Notes: generated by a model not told the origin, from the sequence alone. A DNA stretch of 64,000 bases from Vitrella brassicaformis (GCA_001179505.1 CDMY01000624.1:247519-311518); one strand, 5' to 3'. Shown: positions 35,901 through 55,225, counted from the first letter of the stretch. Translations and numbers: made by a program.

Positions 35901-36234
35901 GACTTGAGTGAGATCTGTGGTACGTGTGATACTGCCTAGTTGGTTGGTCCCCTCCCTCTGGATGTTTGTGCATCATTTTTTTCCCTCATCCCCTCAGCCA
36001 AGGCAGGTGATGACACTGGGAGGGAGTGAGCGACAGAGTGACGGATAAAAAACAACGCAGCGAACAAACGCAGCAAAAATGGCAATGAATGCGATCCTCT
36101 GCAAGCTCAGCTCGCAAACTCGGGGAGTGAGAAAAAGCCGGAGCGTCCACGCTGGCAGTTGATGGTGACCTTGCCAGCTATTGACCCGATCTGCCTTGGC
36201 TGTTGATCTTGGTTGATTGAAGGTTGACCACCCC
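34994..36234. other. Intergenic after ALDH copy 2
   Basis: The first about 900 bases are the duplicated ALDH downstream flank. The remainder (35900-36234) has no supported exon and should include the 5' UTR of the GH15-like gene. Confidence 0.5.
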
Positions 36235-38552
36235 ATGACCTCATCTTCGTCGCACACCACCGGCCTCTCTGGACTGGGTAGGCTCTATCCACCAGATGGC
36301 GGTTGATTCATTCTCTCCCCTCCCTGTGTGTTGTGTGTCATTCATGTGCTTCTCTCCGTCTTGTGATTGACTCTGTCTGTCTGTCTGTCTGTGTGTCAGG
36401 TGTGATTGGCAACGGCACGTTTGGCGCCATCATCGACAAGAGGGGACGATACGTGTGGGCATGTCCTGGTCAGTCAGTCACACAAACATGACAACCACAC
36501 ATCAATCCATCTATGTGTGTGGTTGGGTGTGATTGTGTGTGTGGTCGTGTGTTCAGGTCATTTCGGCAGCGACCCGATCTTCTCGTCGCTGCTCAACAAC
36601 GACTCTGAGGAAACAGGCTTCCAGGACATTGTGCTCACGGGTACGTATCATTGGATGCATTGGATGGGGGCGTCTGGGTGGGGGTGGTGTGAGATACACT
36701 ACACACGGCCATCGGTCCTGACTGCCTGTCTGTCTGTCACCCCCCTCTCTCTCTCTCTCTCTGCGTGTGTGTGTGATAGACTTTGTGTCGTCCCACCAGC
36801 GGTATCTGCCGCACAGCGCAATCCTCTGTACCGCACTCACCAGCGGAGGTACACACACACACATACAGAGGGATGGTACACCTGAATTCGCACACGTGTG
36901 TGTGTGTGTCAGCCAATGACGTGGTGGAGATCCGCGACTTCGCGCCTCGGTTCCAGATCTTTGACAGGATACACTGCCCCTTCCAGGCAAGCAGGGCAAC
37001 CACACACTTGAGGGAGGGAGGGAGGGAGGGAGAGAGGGAGGTGCGATGGGTCCACCCACTTGACGTGTGTGTAGACGTTTCGCATCTTGGAGCCGATCCA
37101 CGGCGACCCCCAGATCACCATCCGGATCAGACCAACCTTCAACTACAACAGCACAGATGGCTTCCAGGTACATCAGACACACAGACAGACAGATGGCCGT
37201 GTGTCTACAAAAAAAGTCTGTGTCTGTGTGTGTATGTGTGTGTGTCGATCGTGATAGACGCGCGGCAGCCACCACATTCGCTACTGCGGTCCGAGGGACA
37301 CATGGCGCGTCACGACCAACGCACCGGTCGGTCATCCAGACAGGCCGTCTGTGCGTATCTCAAATGAAATGGGTGTGTGTCGTCTCTCGTGTGTGTCTGT
37401 GTGTGTGTGTGTGCAGATAGCGTCCATTCTTGAGGAGACCCCCTTTCTGCTGCAGAACAGGCTCTTCATCATCATGGGCACCGACGAATCTCTGCAGGCA
37501 CTGAACTGAACAGCCCACTTAGACACACACACACAGACACACACACACACAAAGGGCGTGTGTGTGTGTATGTGTCCATGTGTGTGTCGCATCGGTATGT
37601 TGGTGTGTACAGTCTCCGATATGCGACGTCTGTCTGGATTTCGAGCGCAAGTGTCTGTCCTACTGGAACGACTGGGTCACACGACTCGCACTGCCCGTCG
37701 AGTACCAAGAGGTTCTCACTGTCATCACACACATCCATCCATCCATCCACCCACACATGGCTGTGTGTGTGTGTCGTGTAGGTGTTGATCCGCGCCTCCA
37801 TCACGCTGGCCGTGCTCAACAGCGAAGACCAGGGCGGACTTGTGAGCTCCCTCACTATGGGCATCCCTCTCGCAAGCGACGCGCCGGCCAGCAAGGTCCG
37901 TCTGCATCTGTGGCATACACACAGCGACACACGTACTTGACCTGCACACGGGGGCGTGTTCTTGTGTTGTGCTATGGTGTGGTGTGGTTAGGATGAGCGC
38001 GTGTGTCGTCTGTACGACGAGTGTCTCTCCCTGTCTGTGCTGCGCAACTTCGGGCTGTTCCCCATCGGCAGGAAGTTCCTGGAGTTCCTCAAGAACCGGT
38101 GCGTTTGAGCACACGGATGTCCTCCACCCACCTGTTGTGTACTCGCCTCTGTGTGCGTGTGTGTGTGTGGGTGTCAGCGTGTTTTCATCCTCCCTGCCGC
38201 AGCTGACTTACGGCATTCACACGGTGCGGACACACCTGCACTTAGATGGGAATGCAGATGTGTGTGTGTGGGTGTGTGCAGGAGACGAGCATCCCGTTGG
38301 AGCGAGCTCGGTATCTGGCGGGCTACAAGGGAATGGGCAGCGTCAACATCGGTACACACACACACATACACACACCGACGATGCTTCACACGTGACTGCA
38401 CTGCACTGCACTGCACTGCACACAACAAACAGGTGGCCTTAGCTCGGGTGACGACCAGCAGCAGGGAGGGGCCGACAAGCAGCAGCCCACACACGACTCA
38501 ACAGCAGCCACCCACCAGCACAATGGTCAGCACACACAACCACACTTAGACA

Positions 38553-38591
<39 letters not shown>

Positions 38592-39701
38592 GAAGGGAGA
38601 GAGAGACAGACAGACTCTGTCTGTCTGCGAGTAGGTGTGATTGTGGAAGGGGGCAGGGGCATGCGGCCTCTGGTCGGGCTGCTCGTCATCGCATTGGCAC
38701 AGGTACACACACACACACACACACACATGCACATGTGTGGTTGCTGGCTGTTGGTTGCTGGTCAGGTGTTTTACGATCCTCGTCTGCTGCCGCTGTCGAC
38801 CCACAAGCTCTTCGAAAGGCTCGAACACCTGGCAGGCGTCGCCTTCAGCGCCTTCATCGAGATGCAGCACGCCATACAGGGCGTACTGCAAGCCGAGAAA
38901 ATTGAGGGTACGCAAGGCAGCAACCGAGCCCTCCCCCATTGTGCATCCAAGCGCATCGATCCGTGTGTGTCGTTGAGGCCATGCAGCAAGCCGCTCGGTG
39001 CGTCCCCCCTCTCACCCAGCACCACCACCAGCAGCGGCAGCAGCACCAGCGGCTGACACATCAGCAGCATCGGCTGCCGGGCCAGAGGGATGGTTCGACG
39101 ATGAACCGCGGTAGGTGGCTGACCAATCAAATCAATCACACGTCGGGAAACACTGACACTGGATGTCGCGGTTGAGTGCGTGTAGGTCTCTGACGGTGTG
39201 GGAGGACGAGGACGACGACTTCTTGCGTCAGATCGAGCACGCCAGAAGCACCATGCAGGCGCTCGTGACCGACATGCACTCCCCCCCACCGCCCCCGCCA
39301 CCCGCACACAACGACACACGACGGTACGGTACACACACCAGTGAGTGGCAAGAGAAGGGAAGCCCGTTCATTGCATGTGTCTGCGTGTGTGTCATTCATT
39401 CCTTCATCACAGGCCTCACTCCCGCACGCCGTTCCCCCCGCCCCCGCCCCCTCCCGCACACCCGCACGCTTACCAACACCCACAGAGGTCTGGTGCGCAC
39501 ACACATCGATCATGACACAACAGGGACGGACGGATGGATGGATGGATGGACGTGTGTTTGTGTGTGTGTGTCTGTGTGCAGGCGTGGCAATGTGGCAAAG
39601 AGGTTGCCATTGGTGCACACCTTCTCGTCTGTGCTGTGCTGGGCGGCGGCTGAGCGGATCGCCCAGGTCTCGGAGAGGCTTGAGCAACACGAGAAGGTCC
39701 A

Positions 39702-39736
<35 letters not shown>

Positions 39737-40752
39737 GGAGAGTACATCCTTCAGTTCCTGACATGAATGTCGTTTGTGTGTATGGTGTGTATTGGATGGC
39801 ATCCATCAATCCCATCAAATCCATCCATGTATCAGAAGCTGCAGTGGTGGAGTCGCGCCAAGTACATGCGGGAGACCATCCTCACACACGCATATAACCC
39901 ACACAGACAGACATTCACCACACACTGGAAGGTAAGCAAATAAACTAACTACTGCCTGGCCTGCAACACACACACATCTCTCTCCCTCCCTCCCTCCCTC
40001 CCTCCCTCTGTGTGTGAAGGGTCACTCGGTCGGCCCGTCGTTGTTGCGTCTGGCCGAGGTGGGCTTCATCAGCGGCAGCGACGTCCGATTCGCAAACACT
40101 GTGCGGGCCTTCGAACAAGACGCAGCCATGACCTGCACCTGCAGCTACAGCGCCCTGGTCAGCGCCAGCCTGCAGCTGCACTGTTCACAGGACCCACACA
40201 CACACGAGCCAGGTGGCAGCAAAGACAGCACCAACAAGCAGCAGCAGCAGCAGCAGCAGCAGAGACAGCGGCCTCCCTTGCTGAACAGCAGCCCGACCAC
40301 TACAGCTGCTGCGGCCTCTCTGTGCGATTCGCTCAAGGCGAGTGCGACGACCTTCACGACCAACACGCTGCTGTGGTACGTCGAGGCGCTGCGGGCGTGC
40401 GGCCGGGCCGTGGAGGCGCGCCTGCTCTTCGACTCACTGCTCAGGTGAGGTGACTGACCTGGCCCCCACACACACAGAGAGAGAAAAACAGAGGGGCACA
40501 CTGCACTTGGGGCATTGCATGCCATCGTGTAGGTCTGCGAATGAGTGCGGTCTGCTCTCTCAGTCGATTGACATGAAGTAAACCAGCCAGCCACACCACA
40601 CAGGGAGGAGGTGTATGTGGGACCGACGTGTGCTGTGCTGTGGTATGTGTGTGTCCACTAGGAGCGGTGAGTTGTGGGGCAACTTCCCCCACGCGGCCAC
40701 CTGCCTGTCGCTCATTCGGTGCGGCACACGGCTCTCCAGGAACTGGAACTAA
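36235..40752 (+). CDS. Glycoside hydrolase family 15-like (glucoamylase/trehalase fold) protein, 23 exons
   Basis: Starts MTSSSSHTTGLSGLG (36235-36277), then 'VIGNGTFGAIIDKRGRYVW' (36400-36468) and 'GSDPIFSSLL', the N-terminal signature of GH15 proteins. Later blocks also fit: 'VEIRDFAPRF', 'RIRPTFNY', 'LTYGIHT', 'ARYLAGYKGMGSVNIG', 'HTFSSVLCWAAAERIA', 'SVGPSLLRLAEVGFI', 'LLWYVEALRACGRAVEARLLFDSLL' (here split), and 'GNFPHAATCLSLI' near the C-terminus; stop TAA 40750-40752. The usual WDYRYCWLRD-type catalytic block is replaced by 'DERVCRLYDECLS', so activity is doubtful. Two introns appear to use GC donors (36987, 37498). Q-, H-, P- and A-rich inserts are added, including a poly-Gln run. Possible role in alpha-glucan or trehalose metabolism, or a regulatory pseudoenzyme. 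Confidence 0.75.
40237..40262 (+). repeat. (CAG)n poly-Gln microsatellite inside the GH15-like gene
   Basis: About eight consecutive CAG/GCA triplets encoding Gln, in a low-complexity insert of the penultimate exon. Confidence 0.9.
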
Positions 40753-41084
40753 ATGAACGTCTGTGGCCTGACGAACGGACGCCGTGTGTACAGTACAGTG
40801 TACTTCCACGTATGGATGTGTGTGTGTGACCTCCATCGCTCATCCATTGATTGGTTCATTTGCATGAATAGATCAAGTGAATGTACAGTACACCAAGTGA
40901 AGTGTCTGTGAGCCACCCCACCCACTCCGGTGGGTTCCGTCGTACATACATCCATGATCCATCCATCGATCGCAAAAAAGAGTGAGTGTCACCGTATTGA
41001 TTGCATTCACACACTAATGTGATGTGCCTCATCGATTCGATGGACTGGACAGACCGACTCCGGTTACTGTACTGCAGGCCTCCC
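40753..41084. other. Intergenic, convergent
   Basis: About 330 bases between the stop codons of the GH15-like gene (+) and the next gene (-). No exon seen; both 3' UTRs. Confidence 0.5.
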
Positions 41085-41843
41085 TCAGTCGTAGTGCAGC
41101 AGCCTTTTCTTCTCCTCAGCGTCCCTGTCCGCCTCGTGCGCCTCTTCCGACCGCCCCTCCGTCCGTGCAGGCACTGCGGCATGCCTCGCGGAGGTCGCTC
41201 TGGACCGCACCTCCCGAAGACCTCCCGCCTCTGTTATTCTTTGTTCAACTGATCGGTTAATACATGTAATGAACAAAGAAAGGCGACAGGAAATGGCCAA
41301 TTCAATTCGTGGAGACTTGACGAGTGACTTGGTGTCGCCTCCGCCTTTGCGAAATCTGCACCCACAGAAGGAAGCGACCCGGTCAGTCAGGCAGGCAAGC
41401 AGGACGGCAATGGATGGTGCACTCACTGCTGGCCTGCGTACTGTACTTGGTGTGCAGATGATGATCGGATTCCTGAAACCCGACCCTGTGTCGCCGAAGG
41501 CGTCTTGAAGGCTGAGAGAGCCATCCAGCCCCTTGTCAACACCCTTGAACGTCACGTCCTCAACGCGCGTGCCGACGGGCGCAAACAGACTCTGCAGCCC
41601 GCGGAGGTCGGGCACATCCTTTGTGATGACGCACGCGGGCTGTTCCAGCCTGTTGACGTGTGATATGAAGCGGTAGATTCCCGACCCCTTGAGCTCAGCC
41701 TGCATGCTCATCGCACCAGCCTCTGCGTCGCAACACACACACATCAAAGCAAGGAGGAAACAAACGGGTGAGTGAGTGAGGCAACGGCAGCGCGTGGGGG
41801 GGAGGGGAGGCTTTTCCCACTCACCATATTGGGCCGGGTCCAT
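41085..41843 (-). CDS. Conserved-looking hypothetical protein, 155 aa
   Basis: Four minus-strand exons: 41825-41843, 41447-41722, 41329-41355 (only 27 nt) and 41085-41230, in perfect phase. The protein begins MDPAQYEAGAMSMQAELKG and contains 'SGIYRFISHVNRLEQPACV' and 'GVDKGLDGSLSLQDAFGD'; the end is rich in R/E/A, likely helical ('EEAHEADRDAEEKKRLLHYD'). I do not recognise the family and see no membrane segment or signal peptide. Its start is about 290 bases from that of the divergent membrane protein gene. Small globular cytosolic protein is all that can be said. Confidence 0.7.
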   Translation of the reverse strand: MDPAQYGEWEKPPLPPTRCRCLTHSPVCFLLALMCVCCDAEAGAMSMQAELKGSGIYRFISHVNRLEQPACVITKDVPDLRGLQSLFAPVGTRVEDVTFKGVDKGLDGSLSLQDAFGDTGSGFRNPIIICTPSTVRRPAVSAPSIAVLLACLTDRVASFCGCRFRKGGGDTKSLVKSPRIELAISCRLSLFITCINRSVEQRITEAGGLREVRSRATSARHAAVPARTEGRSEEAHEADRDAEEKKRLLHYD

Positions 41844-42135
41844 GACTCTGCTGCGGTGCTGCGGTAGATCTGCAGATCTGCAGGACGGAGGAGGAGATAA
41901 GCAGGTGAAGGGAGATTGGCTGAGAGGCAGATCAACGCGAGCAGATGGAAGCTGCAAATGACGCGCACACCGTCCGCGTGCCTTCTCCAGTGCCTCTCCC
42001 TATGTGGGGCATCTGTTTACTCCAAATTGCGAGCTCCCACGAAAATCCCGCTCCCACGCGTCTCAGCTTTTGTCTGAGCATGAATCCAACCGTCGCACGT
42101 GCGCCACTGCTTCTCACGTACGTAAGACCAACAAA
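41844..42135. promoter_or_regulatory. Divergent intergenic region
   Basis: 292 bases between two divergent starts, so it should include both promoters. Plus-strand sequence from 42004 is open in the membrane-protein frame, so an earlier start is possible; I chose ATG 42136 because the upstream residues are basic and unlike the rest. Confidence 0.4.
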
Positions 42136-45100
42136 ATGAAGTTGTACGACATCTCTCTGTACAGATACCTGCCAAATGACCATCGATATTTCAGCGTCTG
42201 TCTCTGCGTACTACGTACCAATGAATGCAGGTTCGCGTCTGAGGCTCGGCATCCGTCCCGTCGTGCCCAGCACTTCACGGCACCCACCGGAGACGGCCGA
42301 CACCCGAGTCATTACCGACCCCAACAAGCAGCAGAGCCTGTAGAAGCAAGGGAGGCCGATGTTGCGGTTGCCCTTGAGGACGATGATGACACGGGGCTGC
42401 TGCCGAAGGGGTACTACGACGATGAGGGGGTTCAGGTACGTACGGAATGAGTGGGAATTCTGCGGAACTTGCGCGCACACTGTGTCTGTACACATCCATC
42501 TCCCGTACGCTGAGCAGGACTACTACTTCTGCCAGACAGAAAAGCGGATAGTTGGCGAAACGCGGGTCGCGGCGGACGTGTATGGCCTGTGCTGTGTGTC
42601 TTGCTTGGGCGGTTTTGAAGTGAGCCCCATCGGAAAGGTGCGTGACTAATACTCACTCATAGCATCAGGAAAAGCCATGCATTGCATCGTTGATGATCGT
42701 TCTTTGTCCTGGTTCTCCTCAAGGCTATCGGGATGCACCCAGTCGCGTCCTTCTGCCTGGCAGCGCTTGCTGTAGCGATCCAGTTGGCGTTCCTGACCGT
42801 CCTGGACATCAACGTGTGGAATGTGCTCGTCTCAACGCTGGGCGACATGGAGATAACGAGCGAGGACTTGCGGAGAATACGGGAGGCGTTCGATCAGCTG
42901 ATCGAGGCGCAGACGGTGCACCTGACAGAGCAAGACTACCCCATTGATGATCTGATATGCAGTATCGCTGGAGTCGTTGTCCTCATGTTGGTGCTCGGTC
43001 CCGACATTCGTGAGCGTGTCAAGTGTCTCGAGCTGACGGGCTGTATGGCTTTCCCCCTGACCGAGACAATGTGGGCCGACTATGAACTGAGGGTACGCTG
43101 CACAAATGCACCCACCGATGCCTTCGACTGGCTGCTATTTCAAGCACATACCGATTGTTGATTTGTTGACCGCGCGTCTGCCAACCAACCAGATGTCTCA
43201 TCCCACGTGGCGGCCCCTGCTGCCTCACCGGACGCGTTCGATCATCGAGAAAAGCGCAGGATACTTCTACCTCTATCTCGCGGCACTCGCCAACTTCACT
43301 GGTCAGTTCCACGAAGGGAGACACCACAGCCAGTCAGCTTCCGTCCTTTCACATTTCCGACGGCTGGCTGTGTGTCAGGCTTCTGTATGGACTTCTACTT
43401 GGAAGCAATGTGAGCAACTTCCAACGTGGCATCCTCGAGTTCAGTGCGACAATATCACATAGACCAGATGACGCACATTAAGATAAACAGGTCTGAGGGT
43501 GTGTGTCCGTTCAGCGCTCATCCAGATACATGAAACCCAAAACAGATGACATCCATACACTCCAATCCACCGATCGTCACCCCTCCTAAGCTAACACACA
43601 AATATCTGTCCCCTTCCCTCACGACCTCTCCACCTTCCCTCTGTCTGCGACCGCTGTAGGCAACACACACACAGAGAGACAGTCATAGAGAGGCACAAGC
43701 ATGTGTGTATTGCATTGCGGTCCTCACCCAGGGTAACATGCATCTGACCTTTGATTTCTCATCTCTCGTCGCATGTCATTCTGAGACGACCGGCTCCCGC
43801 AGCCTGGCCCAGTTCAGGCTCTGCAATCGGCTGGAATGGTGCGCAAGACCGGTCGAATCGTTTATCTCCCCGATTGGAAACCCTGCCGCAAACTCGACGG
43901 CTATGACCCTGCACTCGAGACGCGAGAGCCGTCTGCCGTGCACCTGTTGGTGGCGCACCATTCCCTCCCCCGCCCCTTCCTCTCTGTGCATGCTCTCCAC
44001 AGACCGATCGGCCGCCACGATCACTTCCGGCCAGACCTTCATGTCGCTACGGTCGGCTGCCAACTGAATGGGGAGAAAATTGAAGACCAGGGGATGATGT
44101 GTATCACGTCTCATATCCGTTTGTATGAGGTTTGTCATACCTTTGCGAGGAAGCAGTGATACTTCTCCAACTTGCCGCCCTGTGCGAAGGAGGAGGGGGA
44201 ATGACATGGGGGACAGAAGCTTCCTTCATTGTACCATACTTCACACACACACACCACACGAATACTTACGTGGCCACCACCACACGATGATGCGCTGGCC
44301 TGCATCACACAACGCAGGGACGGATCATGTCATTCGATTTCACGACGAGGCCCGGTGAGTGACATTGACGGACCCCGAACAAGCGCATGTGCCCTTGGCT
44401 CTGTGTCTGTCCCTCAGGGAGACAGTGCAGGACGTCCTGGGTATCTCCTTCCTCACCGATGTGGACGTCTTTCTCTTGCTTGCCCTGCCCATCCTCTCCA
44501 ATCTCTCCGTCCAAGAGGCCAACTGGCGAATCGTGGAGACGCTGCGGCCCTACCCATCGCCGTCGCTACATGCGGACGGCAAATACCAACCTGTGTACCC
44601 CACCAGGCCTCGCTGCAGCCTTAATATTGTCGGCGTGTGGGGGCGCATTCTGCTGGCGTCTCTCATCGGCACTCTCCTGACTCCCCTCTCTCTCCTCGTG
44701 CTGCTCACTGCCGCGGCCATGGCGCGAATCCGCACACGAGACAAGGCCGTGATATATCGATTGAGTGGCGTGAGTGGGATGGTGCTTGGCGCGTTCTGGC
44801 TCGGGTATGAGGCCGTGCAGCTGTGCTTGGATATCTGGCGAGCGCTGCTGACCTCATTCTTTGTCGGGATGCTCATCAGCTACAGCGGCCTGAGCAGTTT
44901 CAAAGCTCTCTCATGGTGGTTCACGACACGGCAGCCGAGCTCGTGGACGGCCAAATTCTCATGGGTGGCGCTGTGGAAGTCGCTGGGTCAGTTCCTGCCG
45001 CTCGGCGTGACGCTGCTGCTTCATGTGGCGACGAATCGGGCTTACTGGTGGGACATATACGAGGAGCGCCTGGAGAGGCAGGGGTTACTGGCGGGTGGCC

Positions 45101-45207
45101 ATCCCGGTGCCACCAGCATGGGGCAGGGCGACAGAGAGACCGGGCTGGCTGACGAAAGGACTGGGCTGTTGGCGAGCCAAGACAACGAGCTAGCGGCTGA
45201 GGAGTGA
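42136..45207 (+). CDS. Multipass membrane protein, 572 aa
   Basis: Exons: 42136-42435, 42518-42637, 42724-43092, 43193-43301, 43379-43409, 44418-45207; the total is divisible by three and every junction keeps frame. About six to eight hydrophobic segments: 'FCLAALAVAIQLAFLTVL', 'IAGVVVLMLVLG', 'YFYLYLAALANF', 'VDVFLLLALPIL', 'ILLASLIGTLLTPLSLLVLL', 'MVLGAFWLGYEAVQLC', 'LTSFFVGMLISY', 'FLPLGVTLLLHVATN'. A Cys-containing N-terminal cytosolic stretch precedes them and a short acidic tail follows ('ASQDNELAAEE'). I do not recognise the family; a transporter or organelle membrane protein is possible. The 1-kb intron 43410-44417 is ten times longer than its neighbours and contains antisense coding-like sequence. 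Confidence 0.75.
43776..44207 (-). CDS. Candidate nested antisense gene fragment in the membrane-protein intron
   Basis: Minus strand. An exon-like segment 43776 to about 44068 follows a good acceptor (ttctccccattcag) and reads 'LAADRSDMKVWPEVIVAADR...NWARLREPVVSE' to a stop. A second small exon (about 44153-44191) reads 'GGKLEKYHCFLAK' and sits between splice-like signals; both are phase 0. A third (about 44272-44301) is possible. No family is recognised and no start codon is firmly placed. Together they look coding and lie wholly inside the intron 43410-44417 of the plus-strand gene. Confidence 0.4.
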   Translation of the reverse strand: MSFPLLLRTGRQVGEVSLLPRKGMTNLIQTDMRRDTHHPLVFNFLPIQLAADRSDMKVWPEVIVAADRSVESMHREEGAGEGMVRHQQVHGRRLSRLECRVIAVEFAAGFPIGEINDSTGLAHHSSRLQSLNWARLREPVVSE

Positions 45208-46074
45208 CAAGTGGGCCGGGCGGGTGATTGATTGATTGATACATACGTCGACTAGTTCGCTGAGACCTTAAGGAGCATCAATCAGATCGATCTGTATATG
45301 TGGCTTAAGGTGCATGCAAACAGAGACGACATCTATCGTCACGTGAATGTATGTACAGTCGACGGACACTCACTGGCTTGCGTGAGGTCGCGTGTCTCAA
45401 CACGGTGCTGGAGTGGCTTTGATTGTAGGCAGTGCGTGTGTGCATCGGTCGATCCATGCGTTGTGGTGAGGTGGCTACACATACACAACTACATACTTGA
45501 ATGGCTGGCCGCGTGCCTCCAGTACCTCTGCGCTATCTTCAACTTTTTTTTGCCGCATGGGGGGCCCGTTGCGTGTTGGGAGGTACCGTTGAAGTGAAAG
45601 GGGGACGACCAGACACCTGGTCTACGAGTGTTGGAGACCTCACGAGCATTAGATGAACACACTCATTGGGTTGCTTCGTTGATCTGGTCTGCCCTCTAAG
45701 TAACTGAGCCAAAATGGCACACACACACTCTTGATGCTATGCATCAGACAGACCAAAAAAGGGATCAAAACACTCACGCACTCACGCAGGCCGCAGGCAG
45801 GGGGGCCTCATTCGACCCTGCATGCGTCGGACCCACTGACTGCAGAAGCGATAGAAAGCGCCAAACTGAGCCGCAGATAAGCAGCAAGCAAACAGGAAAG
45901 CAGCTGGGTACCCTCAAGCAAAGCACCCCGGCTCGTCCACCCACCCACGCTGCACAGACACACACCTCTACTGAGACACCACACACAATGAACGGTTGCT
46001 TCGACTGTACACACACGCAATGTAATGCACTCACTACCAAAACTGCCCTATACACACACGCGCACACACACGTG
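45208..46074. other. Intergenic, convergent
   Basis: About 870 bases between converging genes. No exon or RNA gene recognised; short open frames here lack splice support. Confidence 0.5.
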
Positions 46075-53213
<7,139 letters not shown>

Positions 53214-53484
53214 GTAGTAGCCTCCAGTAGCCCAGCGACACAGACAAGTGTGTAAAGGACGGGAGTAGGGTAGCGCGTTAGGCTCTGTGGACGCAACGGG
53301 TGTGAGGAGAGAGGGGACTTCAATTCATTAATCACGCTCGGACAGGATTGGCCAGGATATGACCGTTGTGTGTGCAGTGTACCAGCGGTCTGTGACGTGT
53401 GGGGTTCAGTGAGCGATATTATCTTCACTCACATCGGATCTGACACGAACCACAAGGCTTAGCCCTCACAAGCCTTAGCTCACA
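53214..53484. other. Intergenic after RUVBL1
   Basis: 271 bases, no exon seen. Contains the 3' UTR of RUVBL1 and the promoter of the small acidic gene. Confidence 0.5.
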
Positions 53485-54039
53485 ATGGAGAAAGAGCGGT
53501 GGGAGCCTGTGGAGCAGGAGAAAAAGCACTTGGACCACCCAGTGGACTTGGAGGAAATGGACTCGGAGCCAGTGGACGATGAGCTGCGAAGCCTTCAGGA
53601 GCTGTTGGAGCTGTTGGCGAAAAAGCACTCGGACCAGCCAGTGGACTTGGAGGAAATGGACTCGGACTCGGAGCCAGTGGAGGATGAGCTGCCAGTGGAC
53701 AAGAACTCGGTGCCAACCATTGAGGAGTTCTTGGAGATGTTGGAGCAGGACTGTGCCAGGAGGAAGGAAGAAACTGACAGGCTGCGGGAGGCAAACAGAC
53801 TCTTGTAAGTACGTGGGCGAGAGGGAGGGAAGCTTGAGGGAGCCTAGCGACGCATTCACGCACGTCTTGTAATCGATATCTGTCATTCTCTCAGTGACCT
53901 GTACGGGCCAATGGCCACCTTGTTGGAGAAGAAGGGGAGTGGTTTGTATGGCTGGCAGCATCTTCTCAACGGTGATGTCCTCGTGGCGATCGGGATTCGG
54001 TCGCCCCCGTGGACCGAACAAGGGAAGAAGGACGTGTGA
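53485..54039 (+). CDS. Small acidic internal-repeat protein, 154 aa
   Basis: Two exons, 53485-53804 and 53895-54039, in frame. An acidic unit of about 20-25 residues occurs twice: 'KKHLDHPVDLEEMDSEPVDDEL' and 'KKHSDQPVDLEEMDSDSEPVEDEL', each in shortened form here, joined by 'LQELLELLA'. A helical E/R-rich stretch ('FLEMLEQDCARRKEETDRL') follows, then a globular-looking tail ('LYGWQHLLNGDVLVAIGI'). Intron lacks the long TG tracts of its neighbours. No family recognised; the near-identical repeats point to recent internal duplication. Real expression is not proven. Confidence 0.5.
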
Positions 54040-55225
54040 GTGGACCGCGTTAACGCGTAGACCTTTGCCGCGCACAGATCGTACCACGGGATGACGTGTG
54101 CGTGTTATGTATCGCGAGCCAGGCTGCCTGCATGGAGCAGACAACGCAGGAAGGTGTTCACGAGCGGGACTCGTTTTTCGATGGAATATTTGTATTTGAT
54201 CATGATGGACCGAGGGAAGGGTGACAGACATCGGTGTGTATGGTTGGTAGGGTGTACAAAACCAAACAGCTGACTGACGCGAGTAGCCCTTGTGAGAGAG
54301 AGGAGACTTCAATTCACAAACGCATGAAGACAGCTGCATACACATGAAGGGTCCACTGTAGGCACGTCCATCCAGCCAGCCAGCCAGCACCGCGACGCAC
54401 CTCACGCACACAGACAGACAGACAGACAGACGCACAGACAGCGACGGAAGCAGACAGGCAGAGGACGGCACACACGCACATGTCAGCCACCCACTCACCC
54501 GAGTGAGCGAGTCGCTGCGAGGTTAAAAAGCGACTCTTGGGTAGGTGGGTGTACGTCACTCATGTTGGGTGGGGTGTGTGGCTCTCTCCTCCATCCATCC
54601 ATCGCACGACAAGTGTATGATACATACAGACAGAGACGATAGACAAAAGGCCACTTTGCTTTGCTCGCAGACAGACAGACACTCATTGATTGGATTGGGG
54701 GGAAATGACGGCACGACGGACGGGTGCTAAGCAGAGAGAGGGAGGGAGAGGGGGGAGAGGGGGTTCAAAAGGCAGGCCGACAGACAGACAGACAGACAGA
54801 CAGAGAGGCTGTGAGATCGATCTCGTCAAAACGGCTGCCTGCCTCCATGCCATCCAATCACTGATGCAGCTCTACTAATCATCCTCCCTCCCTCCCTCTC
54901 ATCTTCCCTGTCTGCCTGCCTGTCTGCCTGCCGTGTGCCGCTCTGCACCCCACACACGACCGAGAAAAAAGCAACGAACCATCCATTCATGCCCCCATCC
55001 TCGGTGCGGCGTATCTATGGCGCCCACAGACAGACTCAGACAGACATACGCACACGCACGCACGTACAGATAGGTACGTCCACTGACTGCACTCCATCCA
55101 TCCATCCATGCATGGGCAGTCAGTAACAAATAAATCACCTTCTCGTCTCGTCGCTAGCTATCCCCCAGTCTCCAGCTACACATCTGTCTGTCTGTGTGTC
55201 TGTGTGTGTGTCTGTCGTCAAGCGG
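54040..55225. other. Intergenic, convergent
   Basis: About 1.2 kb between the small acidic gene (+) and the 3' end of the USP7-like gene (-). Contains several (cagacaga)n and (gatg/catc)n tracts (54410-54435, 54780-54803, 55096-55110). No exon or RNA gene recognised. Confidence 0.55.

Noticed and set aside
45208-46074. Possible small plus-strand genes between the membrane protein and the nucleotidase
   Set aside because: Frames are short and lack splice signals, domain motifs or biased codon use.
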